From contig JAACQG010000014.1 of NCBI GenBank assembly GCA_009995045.1, forward strand, positions 1 to 64,000: DNA of 64,000 bases. Reading direction: 5' to 3'. The DNA comes from Alphaproteobacteria bacterium (lineage in GTDB: Bacteria > Pseudomonadota > Alphaproteobacteria > Micavibrionales > Micavibrionaceae). The notes beneath the pieces were generated by a model that was not told the origin of the DNA, searched no databases, and saw only the letters and a list, made by a program, of their open reading frames with translations. Shown piece by piece: positions 33,831-42,688 of this stretch; position 1 is the stretch's first letter; each line of letters begins with the position of its first letter. The position numbers and the translations under genes were made by a program.

Positions 33831-35009
33831 CTATGCCGCTTCCTCAATATACGCGCGGAAACGATCAAACAGATAATAACTATCCATCGGGCCGGGGGAC
33901 GCTTCAGGGTGATACTGCACTGAAAACACTGGCTTACCTGTCACTCTTAAACCTTCGTTTGAACCATCGAATAATGAAACATGCGATTCTTCAACACCCT
34001 CGGGAAGGCTATCCGCAATCACCGCAAAACCATGGTTCTGAGATGTAATCTCGACTTTCCCTGTCACAAGGTCTTTCACGGGCTGATTCGCGCCGCGATG
34101 CCCAAGATGCATTTTCTCTGTGCGACCACCCAAGGCCTGCGCCAGCAATTGATGCCCAAGGCAAATGCCAAAGATCGGCATATTCTTTTCCATCAACCCT
34201 TGGATCATTGGCGTGGCATAAACACCCGTCGCCGCAGGATCGCCCGGACCATTCGACAGGAAAACACCATCGGGCTTCAATGCCAAAATCTCTTCTGCCG
34301 TGGTCTCCGCGGGCACAACCGTCACATCAAACCCTGCATTGGCAAGGCAGCGCAAAATATTAAGCTTCGCGCCATAATCAACGGCAACGACTTTGTGCGT
34401 TGGGCTGTCTTGATTTGTATGCCCATCTTCAATCGTCCAGCATTTCTGCGTCCAATGATAACTCTCCTTGCATGAAACATCCTTGGCAAGATCCATCCCC
34501 TTGAGGCCAGGCCAATCTGATGCCTGCTTAATAAGCGCGTCCAGATCAAACTTGCCTGACGGATCATGACAAACAACACCCTTGGGCGCGCCGTTTTCGC
34601 GGATATAACGTGTCAACGCACGCGTATCAACACCGCTAATGCCCGGAAGATTGTATTGCTTAAGCCAAGCATCCAAATGCTGCATGTTGCGCCAGCTCGA
34701 CGGCTCGGTCACATCTTCGCGCACAACAAGGGCGCGCGCCGCGGGGGTGATCGTCTCCATATCCGCGTCATTCGTGCCGACATTACCAATATGGGGGAAT
34801 GTGAAATTGATAATTTGCCCTGCATAGGATGGATCAGTCAGTGTTTCCTGATATCCCGTCATTGCGGTGTTAAAGCAAACTTCGCCTACGCTGCCAGACT
34901 TTCCGCCTGTTTCAGCGCCAAAGCCGCGTCCGAAGATAACGGTTCCATCTGCAAAAACAATCACAGCCGTTGCATTAGGGGGCTGTTTCGGGGTAGATAC
35001 TTTTGTCAT
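33831..35009 (-). CDS. carA: carbamoyl-phosphate synthetase small subunit
   Basis: Glutamine amidotransferase subunit that passes ammonia to CarB. 392 residues from ATG 35009, which gives the family start; the frame upstream to 35057 is not conserved-looking. N-terminal domain: VCFNTAMTGYQETLTDPSYAG. Class I amidotransferase triad: Cys in FGICLGHQLLAQALGG, His and Glu in VQYHPEASPGP. Next to it, divergent, is yqeY. First gene of carA - CA - CA - carB - SH3. Confidence 0.97.
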   Translation of the reverse strand: MTKVSTPKQPPNATAVIVFADGTVIFGRGFGAETGGKSGSVGEVCFNTAMTGYQETLTDPSYAGQIINFTFPHIGNVGTNDADMETITPAARALVVREDVTEPSSWRNMQHLDAWLKQYNLPGISGVDTRALTRYIRENGAPKGVVCHDPSGKFDLDALIKQASDWPGLKGMDLAKDVSCKESYHWTQKCWTIEDGHTNQDSPTHKVVAVDYGAKLNILRCLANAGFDVTVVPAETTAEEILALKPDGVFLSNGPGDPAATGVYATPMIQGLMEKNMPIFGICLGHQLLAQALGGRTEKMHLGHRGANQPVKDLVTGKVEITSQNHGFAVIADSLPEGVEESHVSLFDGSNEGLRVTGKPVFSVQYHPEASPGPMDSYYLFDRFRAYIEEAA

Positions 35010-35104
35010 GAGTTTTGTCTTTCTAGCCTGCCGTTTGTGTGGTCTCGCTAAAAACAAAGTTCTTAATGGCTTTGGCCTTAAAAATAAAGAGAAAAAGTAA
35101 GAAA

Positions 35105-35563
35105 ATGGACAAAAGATCTGAATTAAACGCCGCGATGAAAGATGCGATGAAGAATAAAAACCAAACAGCGCTCTCCACGATCCGCCTGATTACGGCTGCG
35201 ATGAAGGACCGTGATATCGCCGCGCGCGGCAATGGTAAGGCCGATGGTATCGAAGATGATGAAATCCTCTCCATGCTTCAATCCATGATCAAGCAACGCC
35301 AAGAATCAGCGCAAACCTATTGCGATGCGGGGCGCGAAGAACTGGCTGAACGTGAAGAAGCTGAAATTGAAGTCATCAAAAAATTCCTCCCCCAACAACT
35401 GGCTGAGGAAGAAGTAAACGCCGCCATTGAAAAAATCATTGCCGAGCAAGAGGCAAGCAGCATCAAAGATATGGGAAAAGTCATGGGCGTGTTGAAAAAA
35501 CAATACGCGGGTCAAATCGATATGGGCAAAGCCGGTGGCTTGGTAAAACAAAAGCTCGGCTAG
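35105..35563 (+). CDS. GatB/YqeY domain protein
   Basis: 152 residues from ATG 35105; an earlier in-frame start at 35039 adds a Lys-rich tail without family features. The block MDKRSELNAAMKDAMKNKNQ, STIRLITAAMKDRDIAARG and the C-terminal DMGKVMGVLKKQYAGQIDM are the YqeY family, related to the tail domain of the GatB amidotransferase subunit. Its role is not firmly known; a link to tRNA-dependent amidation or tRNA binding is assumed. Located before dnaG-rpoD as in many alphaproteobacteria. Confidence 0.93.
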   Translation: MDKRSELNAAMKDAMKNKNQTALSTIRLITAAMKDRDIAARGNGKADGIEDDEILSMLQSMIKQRQESAQTYCDAGREELAEREEAEIEVIKKFLPQQLAEEEVNAAIEKIIAEQEASSIKDMGKVMGVLKKQYAGQIDMGKAGGLVKQKLG

Positions 35564-35596
35564 GCAGCCAAGCTCTGTTTAAAATTCCTATAAAAT

Positions 35597-35663
35597 AAAG
35601 CCCACGATGGCGAAGCAAACCGAAGGTTTGTTCGTAAACTTTTATAAAGTGCGGGCTTTTTTA
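35597..35663. terminator. compound hairpin between yqeY and the first tiny gene
   Basis: An inner 10-bp stem (35612-35621 with 35624-35633, one G-T pair) lies within an outer stem AAAGCCC/GGGCTTT followed by six T on the plus strand. It serves yqeY, and from the other side the tiny gene that ends at 35665. Confidence 0.75.
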
Positions 35664-35664
35664 T

Positions 35665-35784
35665 CTATGGTTTAATCAATTTCATGAGGCTTTCTTTAGC
35701 GTCGCGGACGATGTCCATCATGTTTTCGCTGTTTCCATACTCAATTAATTTAAGCTTGCTCGTTTCTTGAAAAATCTCTGGCAT
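35665..35784 (-). CDS. tiny protein 1 of the MP..F..IEYG pair (39 aa)
   Basis: A 39-residue open frame not called by ordinary length cut-offs. GGGAG stands six bases before the ATG, a TTGCGA/TATATT promoter with 17-base spacing is at 35828-35856, and a terminator follows the stop directly. The protein begins MPEIFQETSKLKLIEYG and has a Met/Lys-rich C-terminal helix. It shares MP-x-(I/L)-F and K-(L/I)-IEYG with the second tiny gene at 35953-36081. No signal peptide. Function unknown. Confidence 0.65.
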   Translation of the reverse strand: MPEIFQETSKLKLIEYGNSENMMDIVRDAKESLMKLIKP

Positions 35785-35827
35785 GCGTTACTCCCTGTTA
35801 CTACCGTTTTTTATATTACTTGACTAT

Positions 35828-35856
35828 AATATACACATAATAAGTGTTTATCGCAA
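35828..35856 (-). promoter_or_regulatory. promoter of tiny gene 1
   Basis: On the minus strand TTGCGA (35851-35856) and TATATT (35828-35833) are 17 bases apart, 44 bases before the start codon. Confidence 0.6.
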
Positions 35857-35942
35857 ATTTGATATATTAACACACTGATTTATATCTATAAAAAGGCTTT
35901 CAATAATCGTGGGTTTGCATAACATTTTTGATGCATCGCAAT

Positions 35943-35967
35943 AAAAAACCGCCTATTTGGCGGTTTT
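35943..35967 (-). terminator. terminator of tiny gene 2
   Basis: AAAACCGCC (35945-35953), five-base loop, GGCGGTTTT (35959-35967): a perfect 9-bp stem ending in a T run on the minus strand; it overlaps the stop codon of the tiny gene. Confidence 0.85.
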
Positions 35968-36081
35968 AAAAGTTAGGATTTTCCCGAAAAAGGCTAAAAT
36001 ATCTTTTAAAGAAAAATCGTCATGGGCATCATGACCATATTCAATGATCTTGAAGTCTTTTTTATCAAAAAGTGGCGGCAT
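35953..36081 (-). CDS. tiny protein 2 of the MP..F..IEYG pair (42 aa)
   Basis: A 42-residue frame with AAAGGA eight bases before the ATG, a TTGCTA/TAAAAT promoter (17-base spacing) at 36155-36183, and a strong terminator on its stop codon. It begins MPPLFDKKDFKIIEYG and continues with an acidic/His stretch and an amphipathic helix (LKDILAFFGKIL). The N-terminal half is related to tiny protein 1, so they are probably an ancient tandem duplication. Function unknown. The region 36082-36306 holds this promoter and that of dnaG. Confidence 0.65.
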   Translation of the reverse strand: MPPLFDKKDFKIIEYGHDAHDDFSLKDILAFFGKILTFKTAK

Positions 36082-36154
36082 TCATTATGTCCTTTAAACT
36101 CTCTATTATCACCAAGCACACAGCTCTAACGGCTGATTTGCTTATATTACCATT

Positions 36155-36183
36155 ATTTTATATGCGATATTATAACTTAGCAA
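36155..36183 (-). promoter_or_regulatory. promoter of tiny gene 2
   Basis: TTGCTA (36178-36183) and TAAAAT (36155-36160) on the minus strand with 17 bases between them. Confidence 0.55.
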
Positions 36184-36306
36184 GATATTTTGTAATATAT
36201 TGACCCATCTTTGAGGTTATATGTGCATAAAATGTCTTTGTCGTAATTTTTCATCGACATCAAAATTCTCAATTACTTTCCCTAAAGCTTCTGCTAACGT
36301 GGCTTT

Positions 36307-38193
36307 ATGTCGATTCCGCCGCGCTTTTTGGATGATATCCGTAACCGTTTGACCCTCTCTGAGATCATCGGACGGCGCATCTCTGTGAAAAGAGCAGGCC
36401 GCGAATCCAAGGCCTGCTGCCCGTTCCACAACGAAAAATCACCATCCTTTACCATTAATGACGATAAACAATTTTATCATTGCTTCGGCTGTGGCGCGCA
36501 TGGCGATGTCATTGGCTTTGTCATGCAGCATGACAACGTCTCCTTCGTTGACGCCGTAGAAATGCTCGCCGCCGATGCTGGCCTCACCATGCCCAAGCCC
36601 GACCCAATGGCCGCAAAGAAAGCCGAGAAACAACGCGGCCTCCATGATCTCATGGATGAGGCAACATCATGGATGCAAGAACAGGCAAAAAAGCCGCAAA
36701 ATAACGACATTCTCGCCTATCTCGAACAACGCGGCATGGACGCGGATATCCGCAGCGGCTTCCGCCTCGGTTACGCCCCCGCAGATGGCCAAGCCCTGCG
36801 CAAGGCAATGCTGGCAAAAGGCTTCAGTGACACGCAAATGCTTGAGGTCGGCATCCTCAAGAAATCCCAAAAAGGCGGCGACCCATACGTATTCTTCCGC
36901 GACCGCGTCATGTTCCCCGTATCCGACAGACGGGGCAGGGTGGTCGCCTATGGCGGGCGTGTACTGCCCGAACATATCCGTCCATTGGATCCCAATAGCG
37001 ATTATAAACCGGCAAAATACATCAACTCCTCCGACACACCGCTCTTTGATAAGGGGCAAATGCTCTACGCCGAGAGCTTCGCCCGCCAAGCCGCGCGTGA
37101 AGGGCATACCGTGATCGTCACCGAGGGCTACATGGATGTCATCGCCTGTCACAAGGCTGGCTTCAAAGGCGCCGTCGCCCCCATGGGAACGGCCCTTACC
37201 GAAGAGCAAATCCTCTCCCTCTGGCAAATGATCCCCCCCGAAGCCAATAGAGGCGAAAAAAGCCCTATCCTCTGCTTCGATGGCGATAGCGCCGGACGCG
37301 CCGCCGCCGGACGCGCATGTCAGCGCATCTTGCCACTCATCAAACCCGATCAATCCGCCCGCTTTGCCTTTCTTCCCGATGGTGAGGACCCGGACAGCCT
37401 GATCCGTGGCCAAGGCGCAAACGCCTTCAAATCCTTCCTCCAAGCCGCGCTCACCCTGTTTGATTTTATCTGGGCGAGCCACACCGCCGGGCGCACATTC
37501 GAAACCCCCGAACAACGCGCAGGATTAGAAAAAGCGCTCTACGATGATGTCGCAAAAATCCAGGATACAAACATCCAGCGCCACTATAAAAACCTCGTGC
37601 GTGATAAAATCTCCGAAACATTCTTCCGCAGAAATGTCGGCGGCGGCAACCCGAATGCAATCCGCCCAAAGATGAAAAAACCAAACGCCCGCCCCAATGT
37701 TATCAAGCTGCGCAAACCCCAGCGCGGCAATCACGAGATCAAACACCGCATCCTCCTCGCTGCAGTGATCAACTACCCGCAGATATACGAAACAATCGAA
37801 GAAAGCTTTGGTGAGTTTGATATCGCAAACCCAACGCTTGCAAAAATACGCCAATCCATCATCATAACCCTCAGTGAAAATCCGGACCTTGACTTTGATG
37901 CTCTTCAATCCTATTTCGTTGATCAGGGGCTAGGTAAAGAAATCCGTGACATATGCTGCGAATCTGTATATGTTCACGCTGCTTTTTGTAGACCCGTCAA
38001 ACGCGGCGAATCTGAAGAGGATATTGATTACGGCGACATCGCGCAAAAATGGCTGGCACTCCGCGAGAGTATGAAATCCGGCATGATCGATGAAGAAATA
38101 CGCGATGGATGGAAACAAGCCATGCAGTCAGCCAGTCAGGATGAAGAAGCGAAGTTGAGTAATATGATTAAAAACCGCGGATCAGATGATTAG
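36307..38193 (+). CDS. dnaG: DNA primase
   Basis: Synthesises RNA primers for replication. 628 residues. Zinc-binding N-terminus: CCPFHNEKSPSF with YHCFGCG (residues about 37-64). RNA polymerase domain with GGRVLPEHIRP and KYINSSDTPLFDKG, then the TOPRIM segment VTEGYMDVIACHKAGF near residue 272 and CFDGDSAGRAAAGRA with the metal-binding acids. The C-terminal part is the DnaB-binding domain. It is followed 124 bp later by rpoD, the old macromolecular-synthesis gene order. Confidence 0.97.
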   Translation: MSIPPRFLDDIRNRLTLSEIIGRRISVKRAGRESKACCPFHNEKSPSFTINDDKQFYHCFGCGAHGDVIGFVMQHDNVSFVDAVEMLAADAGLTMPKPDPMAAKKAEKQRGLHDLMDEATSWMQEQAKKPQNNDILAYLEQRGMDADIRSGFRLGYAPADGQALRKAMLAKGFSDTQMLEVGILKKSQKGGDPYVFFRDRVMFPVSDRRGRVVAYGGRVLPEHIRPLDPNSDYKPAKYINSSDTPLFDKGQMLYAESFARQAAREGHTVIVTEGYMDVIACHKAGFKGAVAPMGTALTEEQILSLWQMIPPEANRGEKSPILCFDGDSAGRAAAGRACQRILPLIKPDQSARFAFLPDGEDPDSLIRGQGANAFKSFLQAALTLFDFIWASHTAGRTFETPEQRAGLEKALYDDVAKIQDTNIQRHYKNLVRDKISETFFRRNVGGGNPNAIRPKMKKPNARPNVIKLRKPQRGNHEIKHRILLAAVINYPQIYETIEESFGEFDIANPTLAKIRQSIIITLSENPDLDFDALQSYFVDQGLGKEIRDICCESVYVHAAFCRPVKRGESEEDIDYGDIAQKWLALRESMKSGMIDEEIRDGWKQAMQSASQDEEAKLSNMIKNRGSDD

Positions 38194-38317
38194 AGATCGG
38201 CGCGTAAATGGGGGACTTTTTAATAAAGCCTAAAAAGATACACAAAAGGTCGCATTTATAATGCCTAAGGCCTTTATATTTCTATGTAATTAAGATTTAA
38301 TTGAAAGTTGAGAATCA

Positions 38318-40270
38318 ATGTCACCAAAATCAGTTGGAAACACAGCAGTGAGCGACAAACAGCAAGAAGAAAACCAAGAATCATCACCCGTAGGCAAGGG
38401 GACAATTTCAACAATTGTCAAAAAACTTGTCAAACAAGGTAAGGACAAAGGCTTCCTCACCTATGATGAAATCAACAAGGCGCTCCCCGCCAACGAATAC
38501 GCATCCGATCAAATCGAAGATGCGATGGCAACGTTTTCCGACATGGGCGTACAGCTCGTCGAAAAAGAAGACGATGCAACCGAAGAAGCGGAAGGCAATG
38601 AAAACGCTGGCGGTAACATCGCCGATGATGATACGGGCCGTACCGACGACCCCGTACGCATGTATTTACGCGAAATGGGCGCGGTGGAATTACTCTCTCG
38701 TGAAGGCGAGATCGCAATTGCAAAGCGCATTGAAGCAGGGCGTGAAATGATGATTGGCGGAATTTGCGAATCCCCACTCGCAATCGAATCCATCATCGCT
38801 TGGCACAAAGCATTAGAAGAAGGCGACATTCTCCTGCGTGAGGTTATCGACCTCGACGCCACATATAATGCTGGCCCCGACGACGAAGAAGTCGAAAACG
38901 CAGAAGAAGATGAATCCGCTGGCGAAGTATCCGAAGAAGATTCCGACGCCAAAGACGAAGAAAAAGAAGGCGAAGACGGAGAAGAAGCGGAAGAAGAAGC
39001 CGCAATGTCTCTCGCCGCGATGGAAGAAGAGCTTGCCCCGCAAGTATACGAAATCTTCGGCAACATCAAAAAAACCTACAAGAAAATGCGCAAAGCACAA
39101 GACGAGCGCATTGAAGCCCTCCAAAAGGGTAAAGAGCCAGACGAAGCCATCACCAAAAAATACAACAAGGCCAAAGAAGAAATGGTCGGCTTGATGAATG
39201 AGGTGAAGCTCCACAATGCCCGTATCGAACAGTTGATTGACCGCCTCTACGGTACAAACCGTGACCTTGTAACCCTCGAGGGTAAGCTCATGCGCGTTGC
39301 CGTAAACTGTAAGGTTAAGCGCGAGAGCTTCCTTGAAGAATATTACGGATCAGAACTTGACCCAACATGGCTCAAGCGTGTCGGCGCGCTCAAAGGCAAA
39401 GGCTGGTCAGATTTCGCATCCAAGCACGAAGAAGAAATCGAAAACATCCGCACACAAATCGGCCTCGTTTCCGAAGAAGCAATGCTCCCCATCAAAGAAT
39501 GGCGCCGTATCATCGGCACCGTTCAAAAAGGTGAGCGCGAAGCCGCCCGCGCGAAAAAAGAAATGGTCGAGGCAAACTTGCGTCTCGTGATTTCCATCGC
39601 CAAAAAATACACAAACCGCGGCCTCCAATTCCTTGATCTCATTCAAGAGGGAAATATCGGCCTCATGAAGGCGGTTGATAAATTCGAATATCGCCGCGGC
39701 TACAAATTCTCGACCTATGCAACATGGTGGATCAGACAGGCAATCACGCGCTCAATCGCGGATCAGGCCCGCACAATCCGCATTCCTGTGCACATGATCG
39801 AAACCATCAACAAACTCGTGCGCACATCCCGTCAAATGATGCACGAAATCGGTCGCGAACCAACCCCCGAAGAGCTTTCTCAACGCTTACACATGCCTTT
39901 AGATAAGGTTCGTAAGGTCTTAAAAATCGCCAAAGAACCAGTGTCTCTCGAAACACCAATTGGTGACGAAGAAGACAGCTCATTGGGTGACTTCATCGAA
40001 GACAAAAACGCCATCGCACCGATCGACAGCGCGATCCATTCCAACTTGCGTGAAACCACAACTCGCGTCCTCGCCTCTCTCACCCCCCGTGAAGAGCGCG
40101 TGCTTAGAATGCGCTTTGGTATCGGCATGAACACGGATCACACACTTGAGGAGGTTGGACAACAATTCAACGTGACTCGCGAGCGTATCCGCCAGATCGA
40201 AGCCAAAGCCCTGCGCAAGCTTAAGCACCCAAGCCGCTCGCGCAAACTCCGCAGCTTCTTGGACACATAA
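38318..40270 (+). CDS. rpoD: RNA polymerase primary sigma factor (sigma-70)
   Basis: Housekeeping sigma factor that directs RNA polymerase to promoters. 650 residues. Region 1.1 is at the N-terminus ([20 protein letters not shown]), region 1.2 at [21 protein letters not shown], region 2 at [19 protein letters not shown] and [20 protein letters not shown], region 3 at [14 protein letters not shown], and region 4.2 at [20 protein letters not shown]. The non-conserved region between 1.2 and 2 contains a long run of Glu and Asp (about nt 38876-39000). No strong ribosome site is seen before the ATG. Confidence 0.98.
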   Translation: MSPKSVGNTAVSDKQQEENQESSPVGKGTISTIVKKLVKQGKDKGFLTYDEINKALPANEYASDQIEDAMATFSDMGVQLVEKEDDATEEAEGNENAGGNIADDDTGRTDDPVRMYLREMGAVELLSREGEIAIAKRIEAGREMMIGGICESPLAIESIIAWHKALEEGDILLREVIDLDATYNAGPDDEEVENAEEDESAGEVSEEDSDAKDEEKEGEDGEEAEEEAAMSLAAMEEELAPQVYEIFGNIKKTYKKMRKAQDERIEALQKGKEPDEAITKKYNKAKEEMVGLMNEVKLHNARIEQLIDRLYGTNRDLVTLEGKLMRVAVNCKVKRESFLEEYYGSELDPTWLKRVGALKGKGWSDFASKHEEEIENIRTQIGLVSEEAMLPIKEWRRIIGTVQKGEREAARAKKEMVEANLRLVISIAKKYTNRGLQFLDLIQEGNIGLMKAVDKFEYRRGYKFSTYATWWIRQAITRSIADQARTIRIPVHMIETINKLVRTSRQMMHEIGREPTPEELSQRLHMPLDKVRKVLKIAKEPVSLETPIGDEEDSSLGDFIEDKNAIAPIDSAIHSNLRETTTRVLASLTPREERVLRMRFGIGMNTDHTLEEVGQQFNVTRERIRQIEAKALRKLKHPSRSRKLRSFLDT

Positions 40271-40299
40271 AAGTTACAGTTTCAGATTAAAGAATAGGC

Positions 40300-41571
40300 C
40301 TAAGCCATTGCGTAGACTGCGCGATTGCGCCCGCCTTCTTTTGCCTCATACAACGCTTCATCGGCTTTTTTGAGCAATTCATCAATGCTCATCTCATTGT
40401 TAAAAGAAACATTCGTAAACCCAATACTGACCGTATACGTCAATTCCTCATTTGTCCCCTCATCGGAAACATAAGGGCAGGGGTTGTTTTCAACATCGTG
40501 ACAAAGCCGCTCTAGCGCCTCTTTGCCGGTCTCATAGTTGGTCTTCGGTAAAACAACCGCAAATTCCTCACCGCCAATGCGCCCGATAATATCACCGCCG
40601 CGCAATGATTTCTTAAGCACCGCAGAAAAATGCTTCAAAACCGCATCCCCAATATCATGCCCATATGTGTCATTAACCGATTTAAAGTGATCCAAATCAG
40701 TCAGCGCAACAATCATTTGCTCCTGATCACGATACGCACGCGTCTTCGCGGCTTCCGACCTGTTCATAAACGCACGGCGATTGCTTAAGCCTGTAAGCGG
40801 ATCTTCCAAGGCCTGCTTGAGCAACATCGTGTGATAGACGCGCGTGCGCTTGGCAAGAGGATAAAAAATAAACGCCGCCTCAAACAGCAAAACAACAAGA
40901 ACAACAAGCAACCCACCAAGTTGCAGTCTATGGAAGAACTCAATGCGCAATATTACCTCAGTTTGATAATCCGCAAGCGCTTTATTGAGAATGGGTTGTA
41001 GCAGCGATCTCGCTTTTCGCTGCAAGAATTTCTGCGCCTCAACCCTCTCAATGCTTTTATCAGCGGCTTCATACGACGCATATAAATTGGCCTTGTCTAT
41101 ATAGGCATTGATATTGTTATCAAGCAAAAAGGGTTGTTCAAAATACACTTTGTTCAAAGAGGGGCTCAGCGGGTTCAGCAAGCTTTGCTCTTTTATTGAG
41201 GCAATAGTTTTTTCATGATTGGTTTTTAATTGATTAACCGCCTGCGTCAGCATATCAAAATCAAGCTCTTCCCCCAACGAATAATGCTTGGCTGCGCTTG
41301 ACGAAATTTGTTCAACCAATGCACGTTCCTGATTTATAAAAAACGAATTACGAATACTGCTCTGTTGAATCTGTGTGATGGATGAGGTGATGACATGAAC
41401 AATAAGACTAATTCCAGCGATCAACAAAAATGCCGTTGTATATGCTTTTGTAAAAGAACCCGCCGCATCTTTTTTATCCTGAAACGGCATAGAAATATTC
41501 ATCCGCCGCATAAGCGACTGAGGTTTTTTACGTTTTTTTACCGTGCTCTTTTGCTCGTTAGTGACTGTCAT
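40300..41571 (-). CDS. membrane-bound diguanylate cyclase (GGDEF)
   Basis: Makes cyclic di-GMP from two GTP. 423 residues. Transmembrane segments near residues 43-63 (AFLLIAGISLIVHVI) and 220-240 (GGLLVVLVVLLFEAAFIFYP) bracket a periplasmic, mainly helical sensor domain. The GGDEF domain at the C-terminus has DPLTGLSNRRAF, the active site RIGGEEFAVVL, and an RGGD inhibitory site five residues before it, so product feedback is expected. Convergent with rpoD. Together with the EAL protein at 5.6 kb it shows active c-di-GMP signalling. Confidence 0.94.
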   Translation of the reverse strand: MTVTNEQKSTVKKRKKPQSLMRRMNISMPFQDKKDAAGSFTKAYTTAFLLIAGISLIVHVITSSITQIQQSSIRNSFFINQERALVEQISSSAAKHYSLGEELDFDMLTQAVNQLKTNHEKTIASIKEQSLLNPLSPSLNKVYFEQPFLLDNNINAYIDKANLYASYEAADKSIERVEAQKFLQRKARSLLQPILNKALADYQTEVILRIEFFHRLQLGGLLVVLVVLLFEAAFIFYPLAKRTRVYHTMLLKQALEDPLTGLSNRRAFMNRSEAAKTRAYRDQEQMIVALTDLDHFKSVNDTYGHDIGDAVLKHFSAVLKKSLRGGDIIGRIGGEEFAVVLPKTNYETGKEALERLCHDVENNPCPYVSDEGTNEELTYTVSIGFTNVSFNNEMSIDELLKKADEALYEAKEGGRNRAVYAMA

Positions 41572-41720
41572 TGCCCAATAATATCAACTGCGCATGCCAT
41601 GCGCATATGCTCACCTTATAATTATGCCCAAGATAAATTTTAGCGAAAAAGTATGAATTTTCCCCTAACAGGCTCAAAAAGCGTTTCTTTTTTGAAGTGA
41701 TTAAGGTAAGTAAAACATGT

Positions 41721-41797
41721 GGGCCTGTAGCTCAGCTGGTTAGAGCAGTCCGCTCATAACGGATTGGTCGTTGGTTCAAGTCCGACCAGGCCCACCA
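41721..41797 (+). tRNA. tRNA with CAT anticodon, most like tRNA-Ile2
   Basis: Acceptor GGGCCTG pairs with CAGGCCC; anticodon stem GTCCG-CTCATAA-CGGAT gives CAT; T arm GTTGG-TTCAAGT-CCGAC (one mismatched edge) and encoded CCA. The variable part TTGGTCG and the stem are like tRNA-Ile2 (lysidine at the first anticodon base) more than like elongator Met; the identity is inference. Confidence 0.88.
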
Positions 41798-41986
41798 CTT
41801 AAAACTGTCATAGATGAATAGAAAAAATTCAGCCGCAAGCGCTTCAATCGCTATCGGCTTGAACCAACATTCTATAAAAAACTATTCGCGAGAGCGAATA
41901 GGCTTCAAGTCCGACCAGGCCCACCACTTAAAACTGTCATGAATGAATAGAAAAAATTCAGCCGCAAGCGCTTCAATCGCTATCGG
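41775..41986. repeat. 83-bp direct repeat carrying the tRNA 3' end
   Basis: Bases 41775-41857 (from the T loop of the tRNA through 60 bases beyond it) are repeated at 41904-41986 with 2 differences. Between them is CTTGAACCAAC (41858-41868), the exact reverse complement of the tRNA T-arm bases 41770-41780, and an 8-bp perfect hairpin CTATTCGC-GAGA-GCGAATAG (41882-41901). The second copy is a tRNA 3' fragment, not a gene. Confidence 0.9.
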
Positions 41987-42085
41987 TATGACTGTGTTCG
42001 TAATCAAAACTTCGAAATTGTTTTTGTATAAAATATCGCCCATCCTGTTAAAATAGGGAAGCAACATCGCGGTAGGGGGACTAGC

Positions 42086-42679
42086 ATGAAAATATTTCGC
42101 TCAGCGATAAAGGCATCGCCCGAAACGGGTCGCCCGAAACGCTTTTGGAAAACACCCATTCAGCCACCTATAGGAATAGAGCAGTGGGCTTTCCCGCTGC
42201 TTATCAGGTTGCCGTTTTTGATCGTTGGGTCTGGTTTCTTTTTACTTGGTATATACGCATGTCTTCATGTTATATGGGCGCTTATTGACGCCATGATTGG
42301 TGTTGCGCTGCCCAAAGGCTTTTTATTTGGCGTGGCCATCTCCGTTGTGTTCACTGGGCTAGGCGCTATGGCGATGTGGGTTTTCTTTATCCCTGCTAAA
42401 GTCGTAATATTTAATACATCGCAAAAGACAGCCGAGCTAACGCAGCGCTATCCGTTCGGCATAAAACTCTACAGAGTTTATAAATTCTGCGATATTCAAG
42501 CCCCTGAAGTGAGCTGGCATCGCGACGCTGAGTACATGGATGGCGGTTTTTGGGAGCTGATATTGACCCTTCCTGATGGCCGCAGCATTCCATGTGTGCC
42601 GAACGCGCTGAACCTATCGGAGCAAAAAGAGCAAGCAGAACAATGGCGTGACAGCATCATTGAATTGCTAAACGCCTAG
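42086..42679 (+). CDS. hypothetical inner membrane protein
   Basis: 197 residues. Two hydrophobic segments, about residues 41-70 (LLIRLPFLIVGSGFFLLGIY) and 80-105 (FLFGVAISVVFTGLGAMAMW), are followed by a soluble domain with VVIFNTSQKTAELTQRYPFG and WELILTLPDGRSIPC. This shape (two TM, then a small beta-rich domain) resembles bacterial PH-like membrane proteins, but I cannot place it in a family. GGGGG lies seven bases before the ATG. It is just downstream of the repeated tRNA fragment and convergent with the SulP gene. Confidence 0.8.
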   Translation: MKIFRSAIKASPETGRPKRFWKTPIQPPIGIEQWAFPLLIRLPFLIVGSGFFLLGIYACLHVIWALIDAMIGVALPKGFLFGVAISVVFTGLGAMAMWVFFIPAKVVIFNTSQKTAELTQRYPFGIKLYRVYKFCDIQAPEVSWHRDAEYMDGGFWELILTLPDGRSIPCVPNALNLSEQKEQAEQWRDSIIELLNA

Positions 42680-42688
42680 AGCCTGCCC

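Noticed and set aside
41904-41929. A possible second tRNA
   Set aside because: Only the T loop and acceptor 3' side are present; the 5' half is missing, so it is a fragment.
41882-42067. 61-codon frame on the minus strand in the tRNA repeat
   Set aside because: It covers the duplicated tRNA fragment, has no ribosome site and no family features.
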